The notes below the pieces were generated by a model, which worked only from the letters and a program-made list of their open reading frames with translations, did not search any database and was not told where the DNA came from. Below are positions 38,544-50,068 of a stretch of 64,000 bases of DNA, one piece after another. The stretch is from Gongronella butleri (lineage: Eukaryota; Mucoromycota; Mucoromycetes; Mucorales; Cunninghamellaceae). A program made the position numbers and the translations under genes. Location of the stretch: assembly GCA_025201375.1 (NCBI GenBank), contig JAIWZP010000019.1, positions 186,001 through 250,000 of the forward strand. Direction: 5' to 3'. Position 1 is the first letter of the stretch, and each line of letters starts with the position of its first letter.

Positions 38544-41500
38544 ATGATTGTTACCAAATCACCCCCCGTACCTCGATCTGATGCCATTGGTGGCTCGTTC
38601 ATCCATAGCCATGGAACACGCGTCTTTGTGCGGCCACGCTTGGATGTTGTGTTTGACGCCGTGCAACAAGCGCGCTTTAATGAGCGCAAGTGGGTGTGGG
38701 TCGAGCACGACGAGAAGGGCTATGTCCACGGCCATATTCTTAGTCAGGATGGCCAACACGTTGAGGTTGAGCTCGACAATGGCCTTGTAAGTGACATTGC
38801 CCTTTTGTAAACGCACCATTGGCGGCTGACATTGCCCTTTATTTTCTTTTTTCCTTGTCTCTCTCTTTTTTTTTTTAGGTGACAGAGACGACGGCGGACA
38901 AGGTACATCCCATGAATCCACCGCAATTCGACATGGTGGACGACATGGCCGACCTGACGCATTTAAATGAGCCATCCGTCATCCACAATCTCACTGGCCG
39001 CTACCGCGCCAACAAGGTCTATGTACGTCACACAGAGCAGCGCGAAAAAAAGGGGGCGAAAGGCTGTGCCATTGGCTTCATTGTTCTGATTTTCACCTGT
39101 TCCTCCTTGTTTTTGATGTTTTTAGACGTACTCGGGCCTCTTTTTGGTGGCCGTGAATCCGTACAGGAAGCTCTCCATCTACTCGGATGAGAGCATCCGG
39201 TCGTACCGCGGCCGGAGGCGCGGTGAGATGCCGCCACATATTTATACCGTCGCCGACCAGGCGTATCACGACATGTTGCAGGACAGGGAGAATCAGTCGA
39301 TCCTCATCACGTAAATTTGTCTCCCTTTTTCCTTGATTTCATTCAGTTGAGCAGTTGCACTCACGCTTTTTTTTTTATTTTTTTTTTCGTCTCAGTGGTG
39401 AGTCCGGCGCTGGCAAAACGGAAAATACCAAGATCGTCATTCAATACCTGACTGCCGTGGCCAACCACAATGTCGAAAATCAACTGGAGCAGCAGATTCT
39501 GCAGGCCAACCCCATCCTCGAGTCCTTTGGCAATGCACAAACCATCCGGAACAATAATTCGTCTCGTTTTGTAAGTCAGGGTCGATTGACTCGCGTTTTT
39601 TTGTATCAATGGATTGCAATTCAAAAAAAAATTTGTGTGCTGACGCTCTAGCCATCCGCATTAGGGCAAATTTATCCGCATCGAGTTCAACACGCAAGGG
39701 CAAATCTCCGGCGCCCATATTGAATGGTACCTTTTGGAGAAATCGCGCCTGCACAAGCAGAATCGCATGGAGCGCAACTATCACGTCTTTTACCAGCTGC
39801 TCAATGCCGACAACAAGACAAAAGGTAAGGGCTTGGACCCGTCCATTATGGCCGCAATTGGCTGTCGCTCACCTATTTTTCTTTTTTTTTTTTTTTTTTT
39901 TTGAATAGAAAACCTCCTCCTGGCACGTGGGCGCCCGGCTGATTATGCATACACTAGCAGCTGCAATCACATCATTGATGGCGTGTGCGATGCCGACGAA
40001 TTCAGCAATCTCATGGTAAAAAAATCGAAGAAAAAAACAAAAAGAACCCCCAAATTCACGCTTGTTCCTTTTTTTTCAAAGCGCTCTATGGACGTGATGG
40101 GGTTCAGTGACACGGAAAAGCTTGATTTTCTGCGCATTGTTGCCGTGGTGCTGCATTTGGGCAATGTGGCTGTGACCAAGAGCTATGGTGGCGAGGGTGC
40201 CGACATTCGCGATTGCACGGTGCTGAACAACGTGTGCCAATTGCTCGAGGTGCCTGCCGACGATCTCAAGCGCGGTCTACTGACACCGCGCATCAAGGCC
40301 GGGCGCTCATGGGTCACGCAGACAAAATCTGTCACGCAAGTCAAAGCGAGCATGGAGGCGCTCGCCAAAACCATGTACGAGCGCAATTTTGCCCGCCTTG
40401 TTGAGCGTGTCAATCAAGCCATTGACCGCAAACACCCCGCCGTCGACAAGCTCGGGTTCATTGGTGTCCTTGACATTGCCGGTTTTGAAATCTTTGAGGT
40501 AAAAAAAAAAAAAAAAGGACGCGACACGCCCCTTTTTTACTATTAACATTGACAATTGACATTTTCGTTTTTTTTTTTTTCATAGGTCAACAGCTTTGAG
40601 CAGCTCTGCATCAATTACACCAACGAGAAGCTGCAGCAATTCTTCAATCACAACATGTTTGTCCTCGAGCAAGAAGAGTACGAAAAGGAAAAGATTGAAT
40701 GGCAATATATCAACTTTGGCATGGACCTGCAGCCGACCATCAATCTCATTGAAAAGTCCAATGTAAGCTTCGTCGCGGCTTTCTTCTCAATGTCTCCATC
40801 CCACGAATTCCGCGTTTTTTTATTCATTATTTCCACTTTTTTTTTTCTTTCTAGCCGATGGGCATTCTGTCGTGCCTCGAGGAGGAATGTGTTGCGCCGC
40901 ATGGCAACGAGACGCGATTCCTTGAGAAGCTGAGCAAAGCGTGGGACAGCGGCAAGGACGCGAAATACGTGGCCAATCGCTTTGGCGGTGGGTTCACGGT
41001 CAAACATTATGCTGGCGACGTGCAATACTCGACGCAAGACTGGGTAGAGAAGAACAAAGACCCATTGAACGAAGACGTGGCGCGTCTTCTTGCGCAATCC
41101 AAGAATAAGCACGTGAGCGGCTTGTTTGAGGATTATAAATACGATGTGGATGACATGGATGCGCAACAGCAGCAGCAGCAGCAACAGCAACAACAGCAAG
41201 CCAATTCGATGTACGGCACTTCATCGACGTCCTCGCTCGCACTGTTCAAGTTGCGCAAGGGCAGCGGCTCGTTCCGCACTGTCGGCCAGCGACACAAGCA
41301 GCAATTGATCGTGTTGATGAACACTCTATACAACACACGGCCACATTTTGTGCGTTGTATCTTGCCAAATCATCGCAAGCGCGCGGGCGAGATTGAACTC
41401 AAGCTCGTGCTTGGCCAATTGCGCTGCAATGGCGTCCTTGAGGGCATCCGCCTGTGCCGTAAAGGTTATCCCAATCGCCTCACCTTTGCTGATTTCCGCA

Positions 41501-43130
41501 AACGCTATGAAGTCCTATGCCCGGGCGTCCTGCAACCAAACCAGTATATTGACGGCCGCACCGCATCACAGAGTCTCCTCGACTACATGGGCCTCGATAG
41601 TGACAAGTATCGCATTGGCGTCACAAAGATCTTTTTCCGCGCGACTGTCGTAAGAATTCAAAAAGACGAAAATTGGCTTTTAATCGTCTTCTTGTCATGT
41701 CTCACCCTGTTTTTTTTTTCTTTTAAAAGTTGGCCGAGTTGGAGCATGGCCGTGACAAGCGCCTGGGCGAGTACATTACGGAATTCCAAGCAAAATGCCG
41801 TGGCTTCATCTCGCGCCGGCGATTTACGCGTATTTCGCGACAGACCGAGGCGATCAAAGTGATGCAGCGCAATGCACGTGTCTATGTTGCACTGCGCGAG
41901 TGGCCGTGGTGGAAGATGTACTCGATGCTCAAGCCGCTTTGCGAGTTTTACCAGACGGACCTGATTATCAAGAAGCAAGAGCAGCAATTGAGCGATTTCA
42001 AGACACAGATGGATGCGCTGACGGGCCAGAATCACCAATTGGTGGCGAAGAACCAACAGTATGAGCTGGAGCAAGAGGAATACAAGATTCTACTTGAAAG
42101 CGAGCAGACCATGGTGCGTGAATTGCAAGATAGCAAGCAATGCCTGGCCGACGACCTTGCCGCCGCCGAAGACAAGCAGCGGGCAACGACACGCGCGCTG
42201 CAAGACGCGCACGATCAATTGATCACAAAAGACAAGGAAAACGACGCGCTCCAGGCACAATTGCGCGAATTTGAGCAGCAATTGGCGGCACTCAAGCAAG
42301 AAAACGAACAGCAGGCGACCATGATTGCGACATTACACCAGGATATTCGTGAATGCAGCGATGACAATGACCGATTGGCTGCTGAAGGCGATGTTTTGCG
42401 TTCGCGCTTGGCGCAGGCCGACAAGGACCACAACGACCTGAGCGACACGCACCTTGCCATGGCGGCCGACGCTGAGAAACAGCAAGCGCAGCTGCAGCAG
42501 CAATTGGACGATACAAATGCGCTCCTGACGCACGCCCAGGACACCCTTGCCGAGCGTCAACAACAGCTGGACAAGGAAACACAAGAAAAATGCGAATTGG
42601 CGAAGCAATTGACCGACGCGCAGGAGACCATGGCCACACAAAAGCAACAATTGGCCGACGCAGCCAAGGCGCACGAAGCACTGACACAGAAATTGGCGGA
42701 TCACGAAGATACATTGGAAAGCAGGCAGACACAGCTGCATACCGAGGCCAAGGAACGCAAGCAGCTTGCTCAAAAGTGCACAGACCTCGAAGCACAATTG
42801 GCCACGCAAACCGACGAAAACAAGGAGGCTCAGGCACGCGTCAGTGACTTGGACGCGCAATTGGCCGCGGAAATGCGTGACAAGAAGGACGCATTGGACC
42901 GGTGCGACGCCCTGAGCACCGAGCTCGCCGAGCTGAAAAAGTCGCTGGCGTCTGAATCAGAGCAGCGGTTGCAATGGGAGATCAAGAATCAAACACTCCA
43001 GGCCGATTGGGAGCAATTGACCGCATTTGTCAAATCTGAGATTCTCGAATCGCAGACACGCGCATCTAGGATGGATCAAGTCATGGCCGCACTGAAGAAT
43101 CAATTGCCACAACCTCAGCACCAAGCCTAG
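38544..43130 (+). CDS. myosin II heavy chain with short coiled-coil tail
   Basis: Ten exons, 38544-38786, 38879-39022, 39126-39310, 39396-39570, 39665-39824, 39909-40015, 40082-40498, 40586-40762, 40855-41649 and 41730-43130, give 1267 residues. Actin motor: N-terminal SH3-like part ([17 protein letters not shown]), P-loop GESGAGKT (192-199), switch I NNNSSRFGKFI, switch [11 protein letters not shown] (469-477), relay [24 protein letters not shown], and SH1 helix [21 protein letters not shown]. Loop 2 has 12 Gln from about residue 640. One clear IQ motif ([15 protein letters not shown]) and the [13 protein letters not shown] hinge mark class II. The tail is about 370 residues of heptad-rich coiled coil, far shorter than the roughly 1000 of ordinary myosin II. 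There is no globular cargo domain of class V. AATAAA follows at 43211. Confidence 0.95.
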
Positions 43131-43210
43131 ATCCCCATCTGTTCTTTTTTTTCTGCATCTTCCCTCATCTTCCACTCCTCCAATTCCTCCCATTCTAACC
43201 TTACTGATTA

Positions 43211-43216
43211 AATAAA
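43211..43216 (+). terminator. AATAAA poly(A) signal of the myosin gene
   Basis: Perfect AATAAA 80 nt after the TAG stop at 43128-43130, with T-rich sequence downstream. It supports the short tail as the true end of the gene. Confidence 0.55.
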
Positions 43217-43219
43217 AAT

Positions 43220-44730
43220 ATGTAATTGCTTTTTTTTCTTGATTGAATAAAAAAAGGCCCAAAATAGAGGCCAAGGGCGGGGCTCGGATTCGTTCACGTT
43301 ACGAACATTGAGTAGAAATGACGGAAAATGGCAAAATGGCACAATGGTGCGATCAATGGGTACAAAAAGTCGCAAAATAATCCATTGGGCAACATTGTGG
43401 CTTGATCCAAGGCTGGTCTAACGAAAGACCAGCCCCGTGGGAAGCAGCCCCCCTCCCTTGCCTTGCGAGACGACATGACGGGATCCAGAATTGTTTTTTT
43501 TTCGTGATTGTTCGTCTTTAGGACACATTGGACGCCGTCCGAACATTGGGTACATCGCGATATTTGACAGAGCCATGGTGGAGATGATGTGGGCACGGGG
43601 GCTGTGTGTGGGGGTGCGCGCGTCTCGCAAAGCGGCAATGGTGGGGGATGGAATAAGGGGGAGACATTGAGACAGGGCAAGACGGTTGGAGCGGAGCCAG
43701 GGGCCTGGGTATTGCGTCGCACACCCCGCCTGCGTCTTTGTGAAGGAAAAAAAAATACAAACGAGGGCCTCAGCCATGGTGTGACAATGTGACACGAAAG
43801 CGTGTTTCTGGGAAAAGTGGGTTCATTTTTGGGCAATTGGCTCCAGAGAGATGGGTGGCAAGACAAAAAGCCGATCTTCACTTTGTTTGCTGCAAGATAA
43901 CCTTGCAGGCTGACATTGAACCTTGCGTCCGATCAGAAGCACCACGGAGGCTCAGGCGCGCGACCAATTGCGCTCGGATGTCAAGGGGGAACGCGCGTTA
44001 TGCGCCATCACTCTCTCTCTCTCTCTCTCCATGTATTTTTCATGTTTATATTCTCGTTTTCCGTCTTTTTTTTCTTTTTTTTTTTACAACGTGCCCCCAT
44101 TGTTGCAAGCGGGAGATGGACTGGAACAATTGATTGGTGTCTCTAGTGACGTGTGGGACGCGGCCTTAAAAAGGGTAGAGGAGCGAGTCGGAGCAACAGG
44201 TGATGTTGCACAGGCAATTTACGGTCTGTGACAAGGGCTTTTGTGGTAAGAAAAAGTGAAAAGAAGAGAGGCAACTCATCTTATTTTTAGGATTTGATGG
44301 CAAATGAAAGCCTCAAAAGAGGGATTGCACATAGTGATTGGGTGGATGACCTGGCAAAAAGACAGGTGTGGAAAAGGCAAATTGAGAAGCAAAAAGGGCC
44401 AAAAAGGCACAGACAAAAAAGGATAGAGGTGGGAATTGAACCCAACAGCTTTTTTTTTCTTTTCTTTCTCTTCGTTTTTTTTTCTTCTTTTATTGCGCTT
44501 TTTCGTCCTTCATGAACTAGACAGCCCTTTGTTGTATATACTATACCTCCTTTGTCACCCGCTCTTTGTTCCCTCGGCACGCTTTTGTACTATCAGCCCA
44601 CCACTCCTTTTTTTGGCACTTTTATTGTTGCCAATAACTTTATTTCCCCACAGCTCCCCCTTATTTTGCCTCTTTTTTTCTCTCTCTCTCCCTCCTTCCT
44701 CATACTCATCCCACCCTTTTTCAACGCAAG
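43220..44730. other. gene-poor spacer with (CT)n tract
   Basis: 1.5 kb without a supported gene. It has a (CT)n microsatellite at about 44011-44028, T-rich runs near 44450-44490, and a long pyrimidine-rich leader (44640-44700) before the kinase start. Confidence 0.5.
44011..44028. repeat. (CT)n microsatellite
   Basis: About nine CT units in otherwise non-coding sequence. Confidence 0.8.
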
Positions 44731-47205
44731 ATGGGTGCTGTCTGTTGCCGTGAATCCGCTCTCGACTTTGACGCCGAAGGTATGCATGTTTGTGCCATGT
44801 TTGATGCAAAATGGCGCATTTCAGGTGGTGTACTCACGTCCAATTCCTTTTTCTTCATAGTGGATTTGTCTCACTTTGCCCTACTACGATCAGTGGGCAA
44901 AGGCGCCTTTGGCAAGGTGCGTGTCGTGCAGCACAAGCGATCAAAACAGCTGTTTGCCTTAAAATACATCAACAAGGCACGATGCATCCAGATGCGCGCC
45001 GTAGAAAACATCATCTCCGAGCGCCGATTGCTCGAAAAGATCAACATGGGCCTGATTGTCAATTTACGCTACGCCTTCCAGGACGATGAAAACCTGTTCA
45101 TGGTGCTTGATCTGATGCTCGGCGGTGATTTGCGCTTCCATCTCGATCGCCTGGGCGTCATGCCAGAGGCATACGTCCAATTCTATGCGGCACAGGTCGC
45201 TCTTAGTCTGCGCTACTTGCATTCCAAGCACATTGTCCACAGGTAACGAAAAAAAGGGGAGATAATTAGGTGATCCATGGCTCATTTGGCTCATTTTCAT
45301 TCTTTTGCTCCCCCTCCCCTTTCTTTAGAGATCTTAAACCCGACAATATCTTGCTCAACGAAAAGGGCCACGCGCACCTGACCGATTTTAATATTGCCGT
45401 CACTTTCTCAGACACCAAAGCGCTCACCAGCGTCGCAGGATCCATGGCATACATGGCGCCCGAGGTGCTCACCAAGCGGGGCTACTTTGCCACCGTCGAT
45501 TGGTGGTCGCTCGGCGTCGTATGCTTCGAATTGCTCACTGGCAAGGTAAAACAAGCATCACTTTGTGTCTCACCCCCCTTTTTTTTCTCATCTTTCTCAT
45601 ACTTTTTCTTCGCTGTCAATTAGCGCCCCTTCCGCGGCAAGACCAACGAGGCGCTGCAGCAGGCCATTCTGCACGACGCGGTCGTGTTCCCCGATTCGAG
45701 CCACCTGTCACCCGAGGCCAAGGATTTTATCCATGGCCTGCTGACGCGCGACATCAACAAACGCCTCGGTGTGGGCGAAAAAGGCTTCCGCCGCCTGATG
45801 CAGCATCCTTGGGTGCGACACATCGACTGGAACAACCTCGAAAACAAACAAGCCGTGCCGCCCTTTACCCCTGACGTACGTCTTTTTTTTTTTTTTTTTT
45901 TTTGCCTTTAATTCCATGTTTTTCTCATTTTTCATACTTTTTTTTACACTCTTTTTCTAGAGCAAACGCGCGAATTTTGATCCGACGCACGAGCTGGAAG
46001 AGATTCTGCTCGAGGACAATCCACTCAAGGTGCGCAAGCGTGCGCAGCCCAAGCGCAGTGCGACGTCGAATCTCAATGCATCATTCAAGAGCCATGGCAG
46101 CGATGGAGCTCTCCACGAGAACACGAGCCCCGAACGCCAGATGATGGACGACCGGTTTCTGACGTTTGACTATACAAAACCCGAAGAAAACGAACGGCGG
46201 CGCGCGGAAATGGAGCAGCAGCGCTGGGCGCGCAAGATGGCCAAGACGGGCGGTGGTGGCGGCAACACACGCAAACCCGGGTTCACGCAGCCGCCTGCAC
46301 GCACATCGTCGCGTCGTATCGGGACGGGCACGTACAATAAGAGCGTCACCGACTATATCAATCAAAAACCCGCGACGCCGCTTTCCGCCAGCGATATCCT
46401 AAAGCTCGAAGAATTGGAGCGGTCCAAACGCGCCAATCAGTTGCAACCGCCTGCATCAGCCTTGAGAGAAGGTGGTGTGTCCGCTGTGGCCGCTGCCAAC
46501 CAGGCAAACAAGCGCGCACAGGATTGGCGCCCACCCTCGGGCATCTTGCCCGCCTCGCCTCCAGACAAGGCGCCGTCCCCATTGCACCAACAATACGACG
46601 GTTCCATGGAGCCGGCCCAGGAGGCCTTAGCGCGCCCCGTGTCCCCGCCAACCGCTCATCACACGCGCCAACAACAACCCGCCCTGAATACCTCCAATAG
46701 CACGGCCTCCCTCCAGCACCAAGCATTGCGTGCACGCGACGACTACATCCTCAAACAGGGCGGCATCCCGCCCCCCGCACAGCCACCAATGCTCGTCCAC
46801 CATCAATCGCATCATCACCCATCGCATCCCTCACAGCAACAGCAATCCCATCTCCAGCATCCTCCTCAATTGTCACAAAACACCCCACAAATGGTCCTCC
46901 CCAGCGCAGCAGCAGCCTCCACCACGGGCTCGCCTTACTCGCATCGCCGCCAATCCTCAGACTCAAGTTACCAGATGCTCCCCCACTCCCCAGATAATGC
47001 CCATTTGCCCCTGATGACCCCCTCGTCCACCTCCATCTCAACACGCGCAGACTCGCCCGTCCCGCCGCAGAAATGGATGTTTGACTCGGGCACATTGCCT
47101 CCCATCCCAAGCGCATCGACACTCTCCTCCGCCTCGCCATTGCCACCCCCTGCAGGCCCACCACCCCCAGTCCCAACCTCTACATCTCATCGCGTCATGT
47201 CGTAA
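44731..47205 (+). CDS. YANK / STK32-family AGC protein kinase
   Basis: Five exons, 44731-44779, 44861-45242, 45329-45545, 45624-45875 and 45961-47205, give 714 residues. The start MGAVCC fits N-myristoylation plus palmitoylation, so membrane anchoring. Kinase motifs: VGKGAFGKVRVV, ALKYINK (Lys), HRDLKPDNILL, DFN in place of DFG (a hallmark of YANK kinases), and MAPEVL. The AGC tail begins FDPTHELEEILLEDNPLK. From about residue 330 the protein is long, disordered and rich in Pro, Gln, His and Ser (HHQSHHHPSHPSQQQQ), probably a regulatory region. The first intron (44780-44860) is 81 nt and has no in-frame stop, so an unspliced form would add 27 residues. Substrates are unknown. Confidence 0.93.
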
Positions 47206-47499
47206 ACAAAAAAAAAAAACTCCATCCCCTCCTCTTGGTTACCCTTTACCCCTTCTTTTCACCCGATCTTTTGTATTTTCACCTAATTAAATTCTGTGTT
47301 GCACACTGTAATCAACAACGTAATCATCATGATCATCCATCTGAACATGTGGATATGATACTGTCAAATCAAACAACGCACTGTATGGACAGTATGATAC
47401 ATATCATTGCCAAAGATGCAAAGAAGCAAGCAAAGATCAAAAAGCATACTGTACCGTACTGTAAGTATCGTACTGTATGATATCATATCGTTGCTTGGA
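47206..47499. other. kinase 3' flank with palindromic motifs
   Basis: It begins with the 3' UTR of the kinase gene. From 47355 it is dense in TACTGTA, ACAGTATGATAC and GTATGATATCATATC blocks that lead into repeat R copy 2. No gene. Confidence 0.6.
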
Positions 47500-48303
47500 T
47501 CCGTCCATTCTTTTTCAAGCTCAATGGACAGAAACTGGCGTGCGCTGTCATTTCAATGCCTTTAGCATCGTGCTACTACCGGTACAGTATCATACGCACT
47601 GTACTACACGTACACTGCATAAAATGTACAGTACTCAGGTATGATATCATACACATTTATCATACGCATTGGAAAACGAAAATAAAGGCGTGTTTTCATT
47701 CCAAACTTTGCCGGCTTGCTGTGCCTCCAGAAATTTTTTTACAGCCTATGATACAGTAGTTGCCCGCCGATGAAAGTCGCGTCAGGGGGGCTGAACTGCG
47801 ACCTGTGCTCTGGATGGGTCCGTCCGATTTTTTTTCAGCTTGCAAATCCCAAAAACGCCAAATTTAGTACTGTATGTTTTGCATTTGTCTCGCCATCATC
47901 TGCTTTGCCGATCCCGTTCAAAAATCATTGCATCGCGTTCGGCGCAAAATTCGCAACAAAAAAACTTAACCCCCCAAAGCGCTACGACCACTTTTGAAAA
48001 ATTCAGGGGTCACTCAGGGGTCACACATTTCAATCTCAGAAAGTGCCAAATTTGGGAAATTTCGAACTCCGAGTGATCAATGCATCCAAAACAGGTAACT
48101 CCGACAATTTGCTATTGGCAGGAAAAATGACAAGTCGCCCCAAGTTAAGAAGTGTCGCATAAACGACGATCGACTGAAAAAAGTGCTTACAGTACTTTGG
48201 TTAAAACTATTTTTCACCAATTCATGTTTGATACTTTGTCCCAAAATACTGTACTGTAGTAGCAGTTTTATATTTTTGTGCACTGGTGGGTGGTGGGTGG
48301 CGG
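47500..48303. repeat. dispersed repeat R, copy 2
   Basis: Second copy of R, about 300 bp after the stop of the YANK kinase gene. Compared with copy 1 it carries extra TACAGTA/GTATCATAC-type blocks at about 47584-47613, 47748-47758, 47870-47875 and 48188-48194. Flanking sequence aligns up to these blocks on both sides. The GGTGGGTGGTGGGTGG end at 48286-48302 matches the GGTGGTGGTGGTAGTGG end of copy 1. Confidence 0.8.
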
Positions 48304-48339
48304 AATTCGTTCAGCAAGAAGCATGCAACCTGCACTGCT

Positions 48340-48500
48340 GTATTATTGATCAATAATGGCTCGAATGACATGAAATTTTGCAGGAACAATGATTTAAAAG
48401 TATAAAAACGACTATGAAATTATGAAAGGACTATAGCAAGCGGATTTTAAAATAGACTAAAAATGGGGTACCTGACGCGTCACGCGACGCGACGCGTACC
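48340..48500 (-). mobile_element. decayed inverted fragment of a Tc1-type element
   Basis: ATCAATAATGGCTCGAATG at 48349-48367, followed by GAAATTTTGCAGGAACAATGATTTAAAA, resembles the reverse complement of the 3' non-coding end of the Tc1 element at about 17925-17990. Weaker matches continue through AGACTAAAAATGGGGTACC into CGTCACGCGACGCG. No transposase frame or terminal repeat is left. Called from eye alignment only. Confidence 0.45.
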
Positions 48501-49586
48501 TACGGTATGATGATACGGTATTACTGTATGATACTGTACCGGTGTCAGGAATGTGCTTTTTTTTTGTGTGCCCCTTTTTCCTTTTCCTTTTTTTTTTTTC
48601 TTCCCTATTTTTGCCCTTTTCTTGCTTTTCGCAGCCCCTATCCTTTCTTTCTTTATCCTTTTGCTTTTTTTTTCTCTTTTTTTTCTTTTTTACTTTGCAC
48701 GTTTTAAACCACTGTCTGCCAGTGGTAAGTCCACATATCCATATCCCTAATACTGTAGTGCACTAACACCCATTAAAGGTTTTTATCCTGCTTTATTTCT
48801 TTTTTTTACGCGTTTGTCGCGTTTTCTTGGTGCTTGGTGCCCCAATTGCTCTTTTTTTTTTTTTTTTTTTGTCTCTCACTTCACCTAAGGATTGCCCAGA
48901 CACAACACCGGTACAGTAATTAATACTGTAAAGCAATTGTTGGTTTGCGCATACTGTACGATTTACGTACGTACGATTATTCTCGTGTACGCACGTACAG
49001 TATCATGGTATCATACTGTACGTAAAAGTTTGACGTAATTCTGGTTGAGTCTCATTTTTTGGTTTTTTTTGGAGCTCGCGCGTGTGGCGTGTCCTGATGA
49101 TTTATGTGGCAGCTGCAACTTGCAAAGTTTCTCCAAGTACGTTTTTCTATGATGATACTACTGTATCATACTGTAGGTACTGTAGTTTGCCGTTTCACAA
49201 GAAAGCGCGTTTTATGGCCATGGAGTGCCTAATTGGTGATTTTCAAGGAATTACTGTATGTATTCCAATTTTATCGTACATATCATATGCTCATCTTCTG
49301 AATTCATCCGCTTGTGGCCTTGTCAAATTTGGTACAAGCGATACTGGAGGCATAAATGACAATGATTTCAACGTTTTCGCCGCCATTGGCTAGCGCGCTT
49401 TAATGATGCACATTACGAAAGAATTCAGGGTCTTATTTTAACTTTGAGCGATGCTTTTAAAGCGTTTCGCAAGGGGCAAAAGTGTCGAATTGATTTCTTT
49501 ACATGATGAGCGGAACGCATTTTTTTATTGTGAGGGATGAATATAAGGGTAAAATGGTATGAATTGGCCAAAAACGACGAACTGAC
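48501..49586. other. non-coding region rich in palindromic TACTGTA units
   Basis: It has TACTGTA-type units at about 48512-48540, 48748, 48913-48937, 48951, 48993-49023, 49150-49183 and 49250. The pair ACGTACAGTA (48993-49002) and TACTGTACGT (49014-49023) is a perfect inverted repeat. There are also T-runs of 11-22 nt. A 103-codon frame at 49082-49393 crosses several of these units and has no domain. No gene supported. Confidence 0.55.
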
Positions 49587-50068
49587 TTAGCCTTCGCGCC
49601 ATTGGTGGTTGCATGACGAGTTGCAGCATTTGTAAAAAATGGAGGAGGGCTCGTCTGCCGAGCGGATCTGGATCTGCATAAAGTAGGCACGTTCGTGCTC
49701 ACATTTGGGGCAAGTGGCTGGGTGGACAAAGGAAAAATGGTGAATTTTCGCGTGGCATAGCGCGGTGATGCGTCCAATTGCTTACCTTCCGTTGTGTCGA
49801 CATTCTCCCACGCCTTGTCGCCACCAAGGACGTCGTCCACCTCCTTTCGTTCCAGCAATTTGCGTGTTGTCAACTAGGCAAGAGGCAAAAAAAAAAAAAA
49901 AAAAAGTGAATCGCCTGATTAATGCTCGTTTTATCACGAGGTCCGTGTTTTTTCAAGCCTTACTCGCTTTTGGATGGTGTATTGGTACGGGCACGTGGAG
50001 CAGGAGAAGACCTGGCCGCCGTCGTTGGTGACCAAGAGCATGTTGGCGCACTGCGGACAGAACAGCAT
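49587..50068 (-). CDS. RPC11: RNA polymerase III subunit RPC11 (RPC10/POLR3K)
   Basis: Three exons, 50068-49964, 49873-49786 and 49717-49587, give 107 residues, the normal size. This is the small Pol III subunit needed for transcript cleavage, termination and re-initiation. N-terminal zinc ribbon: MLFCPQCANMLLV, FSCSTCPYQY. The linker RKEVDDVLGGDKAWENVD is diagnostic of RPC11. The C-terminal TFIIS-like ribbon is TCPKCEHERAYFMQIQIRSADEPSSIFYKCCNSSCNHQW with the RSADE acidic hairpin that stimulates RNA cleavage. Both introns keep frame exactly. It is divergent from the HeH/Man1-like gene, with 171 bp between starts. Confidence 0.96.

Noticed and set aside
44420..44445. GGTTCAATTCCCACC on the minus strand, like a tRNA B box followed by a T run
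   Set aside because: No matching acceptor stem, D arm or A box at the right distance upstream; a chance match.
49082..49393. 103-codon plus-strand frame with mixed hydrophobic sequence
   Set aside because: Contains TACTGTA blocks inside the frame and matches nothing known; could be a relic but cannot be supported.
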